Part shown: piece after piece, positions 1-6,395 of the stretch
Numbering within the stretch: position 1 is the first letter of the stretch
How the letters are laid out: each line of letters begins with the position of its first letter
Origin: Pseudomonadales bacterium
GTDB lineage: Bacteria; Pseudomonadota; Gammaproteobacteria; Pseudomonadales; Azotimanducaceae
Length of the DNA: 9,066 bases
Direction: 5' to 3'
Assembly (NCBI GenBank): GCA_029244465.1
Contig: JAQWQN010000164.1
Span: 1-9,066, forward strand
The notes under the pieces: generated by a model
What the model was told of the DNA's origin: nothing
The model's input: the letters and a program-made list of their open reading frames with translations, nothing else
Databases searched by the model: none
Translations under genes and position numbers: made by a program

Positions 1-23
1 AAACAGCATAAGCAGACTTTACA

Positions 24-37
24 GCTTTAGCTAAAGC
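24..37. repeat. 14-bp perfect palindrome GCTTTAGCTAAAGC
   Basis: GCTTTAGCTAAAGC is its own reverse complement. It is followed on the + strand by GTTTT (38-42). In RNA it could form only a 5-bp stem with a 4-base loop, so it is weak as an intrinsic terminator; a protein-binding dyad is equally possible. It lies about 80 bp beyond the dioxygenase stop codon and could mark the end of that transcript, but on the minus strand no T-run follows it. Confidence 0.25.
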
Positions 38-61
38 GTTTTGTCCGGCTACTTGTGCTGC

Positions 62-184
62 TTTACGGGCGAGGCGAACCGCTACGTCCGTAGATCTGAA
101 GGCTATAAAGCGGTGATTGTTAACGGTGAGATTGTTTTTGACGGTCTTGGTTATACCGAACAACGCCCGGGTCAAGTGGTATAG
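62..184 (+). pseudogene. C-terminal remnant of an amidohydrolase / D-aminoacylase-like protein
   Basis: The + frame from about 62 to the TAG at 182-184 reads as about 40 residues containing GYKAVIVNGEIVFDG followed by YTEQRPGQVV. This is the typical last beta-strand pair of amidohydrolases of the N-acyl-D-amino-acid deacylase type, where a 'G-Y-x-A-V-x-V-N-G-E' strand and an 'A/Q-R-P-G-x-V' end close the small beta domain. Upstream, the same frame carries TAA at 32-34, and the other two + frames also have stops (TAG 28-30; TAA 9-11), so no intact gene can enter from the left edge without a lesion. I therefore call a broken gene or remnant, although only 61 bases of upstream context are visible. 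Its last 65 bases lie opposite the 3' end of the dioxygenase gene, so the two overlap tail-to-tail. The family assignment rests on a short motif from memory and is moderate. Confidence 0.45.
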
Positions 185-1160
185 CACCTCGTTTATCGTC
201 GAGTGTTGTACCGCCGAACGTCCGGTTTTGGGTTTCTGCCTTGAGCGCTTCGAGTTCATCGTGCAGCGCTTGGCGACCGGCTTCTGCCCGGAGATCGTCG
301 GGGTAATAGGCCAGTTCTGACTCGGGGTCACCGGCAACACGTGTGCCTGTAAGCACGCGCGGCTGGCTGTAGTCGTAGGGCTTGGCGCGATGGAGCAATG
401 CGCGGTTATCCCAGATAAGCGTATCACCTGGTCGCCAATCGTGCGTGTACACCCGTGCCTCGTCTGCAACCACAAAGCTAACCAACGATTTCAATAAGTC
501 TTGGCTTTCTTCTCGCGATAGCCCTGGTACACCAAAAGCGTGGCGACCGACAAACAAGTTTTTAACGCTGGTCTCAGGGTGAACTTTTACCAACGGGCGC
601 AGGTACGCCTCGCCATGATAAATTGTGCCTTCCTTTTCTGCTGGGAAATCGCCGAGATCGTTAGCCTGAGAAAATTGTGTGGAATGATAGGCCGCAAGAT
701 CAGCTATCTTATCTTGAGTCGCGGCGTCGAGCGCGGCGTAACCGGCGCGCATATCCGCCAACTGCGTTTCGCCACCCTCTGCCGGCACGGTGATCGCAGA
801 GAGCATCGCGCACTTGCTGCTGATGGGCCAATACGTTGAATCCGTGTGCCAGGCCTCGTTACCGACATTAGTCCGCATGCGTTGAGTCGTCATCGGTATG
901 ACGGTGCCGTAACTGCCGTCTTTGTGTTTTTCTTGGTTGGCCATCGGCATCGCGCCAAATTCGAGTTTGCCAAAGCGGGAGCCAAACTCGATGTTCTCTT
1001 GGTCTGAAAGATGTTGGCCGGGAAAAACGAGAAAGCCATACTTTAGAAAGGCCGCTTTTATTGGCGCGAACGACGCTTCGCTCAGTTGCGAGATTTTGAT
1101 TCCTTGGACAACCGCGCCGAACGTCTTACCGGATATCGGGGTAATTTGGATTGCAGACAT
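120..1160 (-). CDS. TauD/TfdA-family Fe(II)/2-oxoglutarate-dependent dioxygenase
   Basis: A cytoplasmic non-haem iron oxygenase of 346 residues. Members of this family hydroxylate a substrate such as taurine, an alkyl sulfate or an aryloxyalkanoate while decarboxylating 2-oxoglutarate. The iron-binding facial triad is visible: H105 and D107 in EAWHTDSTYW, and H257 in DNRALLHRAKPYDYSQPR, whose R268 is the usual 2-oxoglutarate carboxylate anchor. The GGETQLADMR stretch (129-138) after the HxD is also typical. Length is slightly above the usual 280-310, the excess being a C-terminal tail. The ATG start is well supported by AAAGGAG (1169-1175 on the complement) 8 bases upstream. The last 21 codons lie opposite the amidohydrolase remnant at its 3' end, so the extreme tail may be an extension acquired by read-through. 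The physiological substrate cannot be assigned. The gene stands alone, divergent from the DUF4389 gene. Confidence 0.9.
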   Translation of the reverse strand: MSAIQITPISGKTFGAVVQGIKISQLSEASFAPIKAAFLKYGFLVFPGQHLSDQENIEFGSRFGKLEFGAMPMANQEKHKDGSYGTVIPMTTQRMRTNVGNEAWHTDSTYWPISSKCAMLSAITVPAEGGETQLADMRAGYAALDAATQDKIADLAAYHSTQFSQANDLGDFPAEKEGTIYHGEAYLRPLVKVHPETSVKNLFVGRHAFGVPGLSREESQDLLKSLVSFVVADEARVYTHDWRPGDTLIWDNRALLHRAKPYDYSQPRVLTGTRVAGDPESELAYYPDDLRAEAGRQALHDELEALKAETQNRTFGGTTLDDKRGAIPLDPGVVRYNQDRQKQSHR

Positions 1161-1216
1161 AGCCCTATCTCCTTTGCCTGTTAGCTAGCGTACAACATTT
1201 TGCGGGTAAATTGACC

Positions 1217-1267
1217 GTGAGTTATGGCTAAAATGACCAAATACTCAGGAATTGCCTAGTAACTCAC
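1217..1267. promoter_or_regulatory. Inverted repeat GTGAGTTA ... TAACTCAC, candidate operator or enhancer site
   Basis: GTGAGTTA at 1217-1224 and its exact reverse complement TAACTCAC at 1260-1267 flank a 35-bp AT-leaning spacer in the divergent gap between the dioxygenase and the DUF4389 gene. Relative to a start near 1315 predicted from the -24/-12 element, the two half-sites lie at roughly -94 and -51, a plausible place for an activator. An 8-bp repeat of this kind can occur by chance in 180 bp, so the role is an inference. Confidence 0.3.
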
Positions 1268-1288
1268 TGATATACGTCGATTTTAAAG

Positions 1289-1304
1289 TGGCACTCATCT
1301 TGCT
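1289..1304 (+). promoter_or_regulatory. Candidate sigma-54 (-24/-12) promoter for the DUF4389 gene
   Basis: The sequence TGGCACtcatcTTGCT matches the RpoN consensus TGGCACG-N4-TTGCW at every specified position except the G at the end of the -24 box. The invariant GG (1290-1291) and GC (1302-1303) are separated by exactly 10 bases, as sigma-54 requires. Transcription would begin near 1314-1316, giving a leader of about 28 bases before the ATG at 1343. A short hairpin (arms TCTTGCT and AGCAAGA, 1298-1313) overlaps the -12 element. No convincing sigma-70 boxes were found on this strand in the gap. A sigma-54 promoter would need a bacterial enhancer-binding protein, none of which is encoded in this window. 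Confidence 0.5.
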
Positions 1305-1342
1305 TTAGCAAGAGGGAAACACAATAAGCGGGATTATCTGCA

Positions 1343-1840
1343 ATGGAAGATCAGACGAAAGCAAACTTGACGAACGAAAGTATCTGGGTCCGGCTTGTCT
1401 ACATGGTGGTGTTGGCGGTTGGGTATGGCGTAGCGGAAGCAGTGGTGCTTGTCGTCGCGATATTTCAATTTTTCGCTGCTCTGACTACCGCTCAAATCAA
1501 TCGGTCGCTGCATAAATTTAGCGCAAACCTCGTTGTTTATGTCTACCAGATCATTCAGTTTGAGACGTTCAATACGGAAAAAAAGCCATTTCCATTCTCG
1601 GCCTGGCCAGATGTAGCAGCCGGTGAAACAGCGTGGCTAACACCGGATGACGCAAAGTTCGAGGCGGAAACGGTAGCGGAGCCTGAGGGCACCTCGCCTA
1701 GCAATGTGGCTATGACTAACGATGGTAGGGGGCCTGGACAGTCAGACGAGGCCGTCAGCGAACTAGATGTCTCTTGCGATCAAGCGCCGAGGGCAACGGA
1801 CCGGGGCGAAGACACGTCTGATCAAGACAAGCCGGTATAA
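1343..1840 (+). CDS. DUF4389 family membrane protein with an acidic C-terminal extension
   Basis: A 165-residue protein of unknown function. Residues 14-47 (IWVRLVYMVVLAVGYGV and the hydrophobic stretch after it) form a long hydrophobic segment that probably spans the inner membrane once or twice. It is followed by LTTAQINRSLHKFSANL, then VYVYQIIQFETFNTEKKPFP with FSAWP; the order 'Q-x-x-N-x-x-L ... Y-x-x-Q-I-x-x-x-x-T-F-x-T-x-x-x-P-F-P-F' is the DUF4389 signature. Family members as I know them are about 100-120 residues; here residues 91-165 add an acidic tail rich in D, E, S and T that looks disordered. The ATG has a weak GGGA (1330-1333) 9 bases upstream. The gene is monocistronic, with a sigma-54-like promoter before it and a candidate terminator after it. 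Its function is unknown, and its neighbours do not clarify it. Confidence 0.8.
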   Translation: MEDQTKANLTNESIWVRLVYMVVLAVGYGVAEAVVLVVAIFQFFAALTTAQINRSLHKFSANLVVYVYQIIQFETFNTEKKPFPFSAWPDVAAGETAWLTPDDAKFEAETVAEPEGTSPSNVAMTNDGRGPGQSDEAVSELDVSCDQAPRATDRGEDTSDQDKPV

Positions 1841-1942
1841 CGCTTTCGTCTCATGGGCGGCGAATCACGGGCTACCGGTGCCAGTTGTCCGGTTGGTGTT
1901 TGGTCGTGAGCTAACCTGCTTAAAGAGCAAGCGTCGTGCTGT

Positions 1943-1994
1943 AACGGTCATTTTCGTTGGCACCGCTGCGCCGGTATGAGATGACCGTTTTGTT
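1943..1994 (+). terminator. Candidate intrinsic terminator downstream of the DUF4389 gene
   Basis: AACGGTCAT (1943-1951) and its exact complement ATGACCGTT (1981-1989) form a 9-bp stem. The 29-base loop contains a smaller potential hairpin, ACCG...CGGT. The right arm runs into TTTTGTT (1988-1994). The T-run is on the + strand, so it would terminate the DUF4389 transcript, about 100 bases past its stop; on the other strand no T-run follows. The long loop makes it imperfect. Confidence 0.4.
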
Positions 1995-2018
1995 GCAAGC
2001 GTCTGGCCGTTTCAGTCC

Positions 2019-3281
2019 TCACAATGTGTTGCGTGTAATTTTGTTCTCGATCAGGGCGTGAATATCGTCTTTGCTCAGTCCCAGGTCAGACAATAAGCTC
2101 TCCGTCTCGCTGCTGAAAGGTTCAGCCGGGGGTTGCGTTGAAAACCCCTCGCTATCCATTCTTACGGGTGGTGCGAGCACTCTAATTTGGCCACTTTCGT
2201 GAGTCACCAACTTGAACATGGTGTTGGCGCTGGCTTGCTCGTCTTCAAATAACTCGACGGGAAACTTAACCGTGGATACGGGGACACCGGCTGCAGTGAG
2301 AACGCCTATCCAGTGACTCGAGATTTGGGATCTGATGAGCGCCTCGACCTCAACCCGCAACGCTTCAATGACCTCTGCAGAGGCAGCCAACAATGAGCCT
2401 GATGGTGGCACGATACCAAGTGCTGAATTAAATCGATCCTGCAAACCTTTGCTCGCGCAAGCGAGAGCAATTGTGCCATCGGCAGTTTCATAGGTGCGGA
2501 AGTAGACATTGCGTATGGCGCTGGTTCTATTGCTTGGCATAGACGCCAGTTGTTCTTCATAAGGCGCACCGTCCTGACGTTGTTGTTTGAGCCGCAATAA
2601 CGCTTTGTCGTGTGCCGGTTTGTCAAGGTCTTCGTGTCGTGTGAGTTGGTTGTTGGCCAGGGTCATGGCAGCTTGCATTAAGCTGACGTCTACTATGCCT
2701 CCTTGCCCGGTTCTCTCGCGGCGTAGTAATGCTGAGCTGACGCCGAATGCAAGTGAGGTCGCCGCCATATAGTCTGAAATGACCGGCTCACCTGGCGCTG
2801 GTCTGTCGTCAACGATGCGTCCCATGGCTGCCATTAAGCCACTCCGTGCCTGCACAACAATATCCATGCCCGCAAGCATTGCGTCAGGGCCATTTTTGCC
2901 GAATGGCGTGATTTCCCCAACAATCAACTTGGGGTGTTTGGCGAGTAGGTCATTAGGGCCGAGGCCGATCTCTTCGGCTAACCCGGGTCGAAAATTCATG
3001 AGTACGACGTCTGCAGAGGCAACGAGTGCATTGATGACCGCTTTCGCTTTGGGGTTGTTCAAGTTTAAGGGGAGCGAGTGTTTGCCACGATTACGAGAGA
3101 TAAAAATTAGCGAATCTTTAGATGATATTTCTCCCATGTGGCGGTTTGGATCTCCCGCCATACTCTCCACTTTGATGACATATGCACCGCCTTCGGCGAG
3201 TAGCTGCCCGCAGAAGGGGACGGCCACAAACTGACCAAATTCGATGACGCGTATGCCGGCAAAAGGTTGGGCTTGTGACAT
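2019..3281 (-). CDS. Class III (CaiB/BaiF family) acyl-CoA transferase
   Basis: A 420-residue cytoplasmic enzyme that moves CoA between a carboxylic acid and an acyl-CoA through an aspartyl-CoA thioester. The family's N-terminal signature is clear: LAGIRVIEFGQFVAVP-type start (here FAGIRVIEFGQFVAVPFCGQ), then AYVIKVE and GDPNR (43-47). NRGKHSLPLNL (64-74) and DVVLMNFRPG (91-100) follow. The catalytic aspartate is most likely D170 in PGEPVISDYMAAT, which aligns with Asp169 of formyl-CoA transferase and CaiB. RTGQGGIVDVSLMQAA follows as expected. Length is typical (about 400). It starts with ATG 4 bases after the SDR stop codon, so the two are almost certainly co-transcribed and translationally coupled. 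The likely role is activation or CoA recycling of a catabolic acid; the acid is not identifiable. Members of this family are often paired with SDRs in steroid, terpenoid or carnitine-like degradation. Confidence 0.9.
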   Translation of the reverse strand: MSQAQPFAGIRVIEFGQFVAVPFCGQLLAEGGAYVIKVESMAGDPNRHMGEISSKDSLIFISRNRGKHSLPLNLNNPKAKAVINALVASADVVLMNFRPGLAEEIGLGPNDLLAKHPKLIVGEITPFGKNGPDAMLAGMDIVVQARSGLMAAMGRIVDDRPAPGEPVISDYMAATSLAFGVSSALLRRERTGQGGIVDVSLMQAAMTLANNQLTRHEDLDKPAHDKALLRLKQQRQDGAPYEEQLASMPSNRTSAIRNVYFRTYETADGTIALACASKGLQDRFNSALGIVPPSGSLLAASAEVIEALRVEVEALIRSQISSHWIGVLTAAGVPVSTVKFPVELFEDEQASANTMFKLVTHESGQIRVLAPPVRMDSEGFSTQPPAEPFSSETESLLSDLGLSKDDIHALIENKITRNTL

Positions 3282-3285
3282 TCGT

Positions 3286-4029
3286 CTATCCGCGCCCGAT
3301 AAATGGCATTTGGGTCGCCATGACGGTCATGAATTGGACGTTGGCGTCGAGATTCATATCAGCCATGTAGACGATGGCTTTAGCGACATTGTCGACCTCC
3401 ATTGTGGGCTCTGGTTGCATGCGTCCGTCGGCCTGTGGCACGCCGTCTGCCATTCGTGCAGTCATCGGCGTCGCTGCATTGCCAATGTCAATTTGGCCAC
3501 AGGCGATATTGTATTTACGACCATCGAGAGAAGTTGATTTAGTCAGGCCCGTAATTGCGTGTTTAGTTGCGGTGTATGGTGCGGAATTGGGGCGAGGGAC
3601 GTGTGCTGAGATGGAGCCGTTGTTGATAATGCGTCCTCCCGCAGGATCTTGCGCTTTCATGATCTTAAAAGCCTGTTGTGTGCAAAGGAATGAGCCTGTG
3701 AGGTTTGTCTCGACGACTGCCTGCCAATCGTCGAAAGGCAGGTCCTCCAATAGCCCAAGTGTGCCACGACCGGCATTGTTGAATAGGAGATCTAAGCGGC
3801 CAAAGTGGTTTACAGTTTTATTGAAGAGCGCCGCGACGCTATCGGGGTCACGAACATTGGTCGGTACGACCAGTGACTGGACACCATCTAATAGACTAGC
3901 CGTTTGCTCCAACGGTTCGACTCGTTGTCCCGCGAGCACGACTGTCCATCCTGAATTTGCCAACGAAATTGATGAAGCCCTACCGACTCCAGAGCCAGCC
4001 CCGGTGATTATTGCTACTCGATCGTTCAT
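3286..4029 (-). CDS. Short-chain dehydrogenase/reductase (SDR family)
   Basis: A 247-residue NAD(P)-dependent alcohol dehydrogenase or ketoreductase of the classical SDR type. Nucleotide-binding motif TGAGSGVG at 9-16, structural NNAG at 84-87, and the catalytic set N109, S139, Y152 and K156 (YTATK) are all present with normal spacing, so the enzyme should be active. The ATG is preceded by GGGAG six bases upstream (4036-4040 on the complement). It is the first gene of a two-gene leftward operon, followed after 4 bases by the CoA-transferase. It diverges from the broken flavin monooxygenase across 165 bp, which fits an alcohol/ketone step next to a Baeyer-Villiger-type step. This pathway link is inferred from position only. 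Confidence 0.92.
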   Translation of the reverse strand: MNDRVAIITGAGSGVGRASSISLANSGWTVVLAGQRVEPLEQTASLLDGVQSLVVPTNVRDPDSVAALFNKTVNHFGRLDLLFNNAGRGTLGLLEDLPFDDWQAVVETNLTGSFLCTQQAFKIMKAQDPAGGRIINNGSISAHVPRPNSAPYTATKHAITGLTKSTSLDGRKYNIACGQIDIGNAATPMTARMADGVPQADGRMQPEPTMEVDNVAKAIVYMADMNLDANVQFMTVMATQMPFIGRG

Positions 4030-4051
4030 GCCACTCTCCCTAAGTCATCGA

Positions 4052-4080
4052 ATTATCGTTGCATTGAGGGCGACAAGCAA
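4052..4080 (-). promoter_or_regulatory. Candidate sigma-70 promoter for the SDR/CoA-transferase operon
   Basis: Read on the minus strand, TTGCTT (4080-4075) and GATAAT (4057-4052) are 17 bases apart. The -10 matches TATAAT at five of six positions; the -35 keeps only TTG. The start would fall near 4045, leaving a leader of about 16 bases that contains the GGGAG ribosome-binding site. Confidence 0.35.
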
Positions 4081-4194
4081 AAGCGAGTCAAAGACGGTTT
4101 AGCGGTGACGGGGCAGACGTGCGGCAAGAGAATTTTCGATCGCGGCGCTGAGTGATCAAGTAGAGGGCTGGAAGCGAGATTGATTGAGAGGGCT

Positions 4195-5701
4195 ATGAGC
4201 GAAGGGGTGGAAAGCGTTGAGGAGACGTTGGATTTTGATCCAGACGCGCTCCGTGAGAAATATCGTGCGGAACGAGACAAGCGGTTGTGACCTGACGGCA
4301 ATGAGCAGTATCAAGACGCCGCCGGTGACTATAGTAACGATATAGATGATCCCTATATCGATGAGGTGATTGAGCGTGAGTCCCCTCACGGATGAAATGG
4401 GCATTATTGTTGTAGGTGGCGGGTTCGGCGAACTGAACACCGGGGCGGGATTCCGAGAGCCTGGCTTTGATCGCGATCGAATTATCGAAAAAGGCGGCAA
4501 CTTTGGTGGTACCTGGTATTGGAATCGCTTTCCAGGTGCGCGTGCGATAGCGAGCCCTATATCTACCTTCCGTTGTGCAAAGAGCTGAACTTCGTTGCGA
4601 AGGAAAAGTACACCGACGCTCGCGAGATACTGCAACCAAGCAAGAACATCGGTGAACACTACGATCTCTCTCGTACAGCCTGCTTCCAAACGGAAGTTAC
4701 TGGCATGGCATGGGATGCAGCTGAGAATCGTTGCATAGTACGATCGAACCGTGATGATGCTATCCGGGCAGTGTTTGTGGTCATGTCTAACGGCTCTCTG
4801 AACAAGCCGAAACGGCCAGGTTTACCCGAAATCAATGACTACCGAGGAGATACGTTTGACACCAGTCGATGGGGCTAGAGTATACGGGTGGTGGTCCGGA
4901 TGCCGGGCTGGAAAACTTAGCGGACTAAAGAGTGGGTATCATCGGTACCGAGGCCATTGCAGTCCGGCGCATCCCCTATCTCAGACGGGCTGCCAAAGAA
5001 TTGTTTGTCTTTCAGCGGACGCCCTCATCTGTCGATGTTCGTGCAAACTGTCTAACCGATCTAAATTGGGTGCAGGATCTGGCGGAAGGCTGGCACCGAG
5101 CGCGTATGGAGAACTTCGATACGCTGACTGCGGGTCAGGGTGTCGAGGCGATTACAGAGAACGGAATCGTTGCCAATGGTCAAAAACACGAAGTGGACTG
5201 CATAATTATTGCGATGGGCTTCGAGGTCGGTGCTGAATACACGCGACCAGCCGGTTATGACGTAATCGCTAAAGAAGGTATCAAGCTCTCCGAAAAGTGA
5301 GCTGACGGCATTCGCGCCTTGCATGGATTTGACACGCGTGGTTTTCCTAATCTTTTGGTAATGAGTAATTCTCAGGCCGGGGTTGCCGCCAATTTTCCGC
5401 ATGCAATGGATGCGGCTGCCCGACATATGGGCTATGTCACCAAGAAGTGCATCAGTGAACACATCACCACGATCGAACCTACTCAAGAGCAGAAGACGAC
5501 TGGATGGATGAAATTGTGTCGCTGTCCCGACTTAACGAGAATTTCCAGGCGGAATGTACGCCTGGGTATTACAACAACGACGGGCAGCCGAATCCCAAGA
5601 GCGTGCAGAACGGTGCCTACGGGAAAGGTTCTAATCCACACTTTAAGCAAATAAAGACCTGGCGGGAAGCGGACAATCTTCCCGGATTGGAGGTCACATA
5701 G
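4195..5701 (+). pseudogene. Decayed flavin-containing (Baeyer-Villiger-type) monooxygenase
   Basis: Joined across frames, this stretch reads as one FAD/NADPH-dependent monooxygenase of the Baeyer-Villiger type. The N-terminal part is FDPDALREKYRAERDKRL (frame of 4195). The FAD motif VVGGGFGEL is at 4415-4435, then FGGTWYWNRFPG, YIYLPLCKELNF (from about 4555) and SNGSLNKPK. The NADPH motif follows at 4932-4961 (GIIGTEAIAV) with ELFVFQRTPSSVDVRAN after it, and a well-kept C-terminus (SNSQAG ... ECTPGYYNN ... PGLEVT, stop 5699-5701). Lesions: in-frame TGA at 4288-4290; frameshift near 4381-4386; frameshift near 4537-4543; frameshift at 4876-4878 (TAG in the old frame); in-frame TAA at 4926-4928; large in-frame deletion at about 5133-5136, where the segment between 'NFDTLTAG' and 'QGVEAITENG' is missing; TGA at 5298-5300 in place of a Trp codon; and a one-base deletion near 5489. 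The span is about 500 codons against about 600 in intact relatives. No functional product is expected. Confidence 0.9.
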
Positions 5702-5722
5702 GCGAAGGCTGAGGGTCGGCCG

Positions 5723-6355
5723 TTACGACCAAGCATCCCAGCGCATGACTTGGTCCACGGGCATGCGTGTGACCGGGCCGAAGTTGCCTATCGGATAGCC
5801 GACTGGGATCAGACAGATGGCTTCCATATCTTCCGGCAGGTTAAGTGCGGCTTTGGTGGCGTCCCGATCCATCAGGCCAAGCGTGGTTGGTGCCGCACCT
5901 AATCCAAGTGCGCGTGCCGCGAGAAGAACGTTTTGCACACCAGGCCAAATAGAACCACCAGCGCGGGCGGCTTCGCCAGGACCAACCGGTGCATCGAACT
6001 GATAGCAAGCGATGATGAGCGCCGGTATGTCTTGCATATTGTCTGCCTGCCACATCACCGATTGCAGCATGCGCTGTCGTTTTTCAGACGAATGATGCGG
6101 TAGTTCAGACGGTCGCCCGGATTGTGGTCCGATGTAGGCCTGCACCGATACCTTGTTTAGCCGTGCAAGTTCCGCGCGCGTGTCAGCGTCGCGCACGACG
6201 ATCCAGCGTGCAGCTTGCCGGTTGGACCCGCTTGGTGCTTGGTTACCTGCGTCGATTAACTTGACCAACAGCTCTGTTGGCACAGCATCTGTTTTTAAAC
6301 GCCGCATCGCTCGGCAGTTGTACATGGCATCAAACAAGCTCATATCTTCGGACAT
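5723..6355 (-). CDS. Nitroreductase family FMN-dependent oxidoreductase
   Basis: A 210-residue flavoenzyme of the NfsB/nitroreductase fold, normally a homodimer using NAD(P)H to reduce nitro groups, quinones, enones or other flavin substrates. FMN-phosphate contacts are recognisable: R15 with R18-R19 in NCRAMRRLKTD, APSGSNRQ (40-47), and the later GGSIWPGVQNVLLAARALGL helix (133-152). IPVGYPIG (183-190) is the usual C-terminal strand, and length is typical. The ATG has AAGGAA five bases upstream. It lies 40 bp after the MBL-fold gene on the same strand, so the two probably form an operon. Its 3' end faces the end of the monooxygenase pseudogene with 21 bp between them. The natural substrate is unknown; a detoxifying or enoate-reducing role fits a catabolic setting. 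Confidence 0.88.
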   Translation of the reverse strand: MSEDMSLFDAMYNCRAMRRLKTDAVPTELLVKLIDAGNQAPSGSNRQAARWIVVRDADTRAELARLNKVSVQAYIGPQSGRPSELPHHSSEKRQRMLQSVMWQADNMQDIPALIIACYQFDAPVGPGEAARAGGSIWPGVQNVLLAARALGLGAAPTTLGLMDRDATKAALNLPEDMEAICLIPVGYPIGNFGPVTRMPVDQVMRWDAWS

Positions 6356-6395
6356 TGGGATTCCTTCTATTTAGTTATGTTTGGCGCCAGCTCTT

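Noticed and set aside
1..150. Minus-strand alanine-rich frame running off the left edge (contains VRLARKAAQVAGQNALAKAV)
   Set aside because: It is the complement of the + strand frame that reads as an amidohydrolase C-terminus, has no visible start signal in the window and resembles no protein I know.
1841..1942. Possible tRNA or small RNA in the gap after the DUF4389 gene
   Set aside because: No acceptor stem, TTCGA-type T-loop or cloverleaf pairing could be drawn on either strand.
1767..1979. 70-codon + frame overlapping the end of the DUF4389 gene and the gap after it
   Set aside because: Its first third lies inside the DUF4389 coding sequence in another frame, it has no ribosome-binding site, and its product has no recognisable features.
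2779..3234. Long + strand open frames opposite the CoA-transferase and SDR genes
   Set aside because: They lie fully antisense to two well-supported enzymes, and their products show no domain or motif.
4195..5701. Programmed frameshifting or several separate small genes in the monooxygenase region
   Set aside because: The fragments follow one family's order without gaps except for one deletion, and lesions are of mixed kinds (stops, single-base and two-base shifts, motif losses). No slippery heptamer with a downstream structure is apparent, and the pieces lack their own ribosome-binding sites.
5714..5730. Small inverted repeat GGTCG ... CGACC between the pseudogene and the nitroreductase
   Set aside because: Only a 5-bp stem, no T-run on either strand, and it overlaps the nitroreductase stop codon; too weak to call a terminator.
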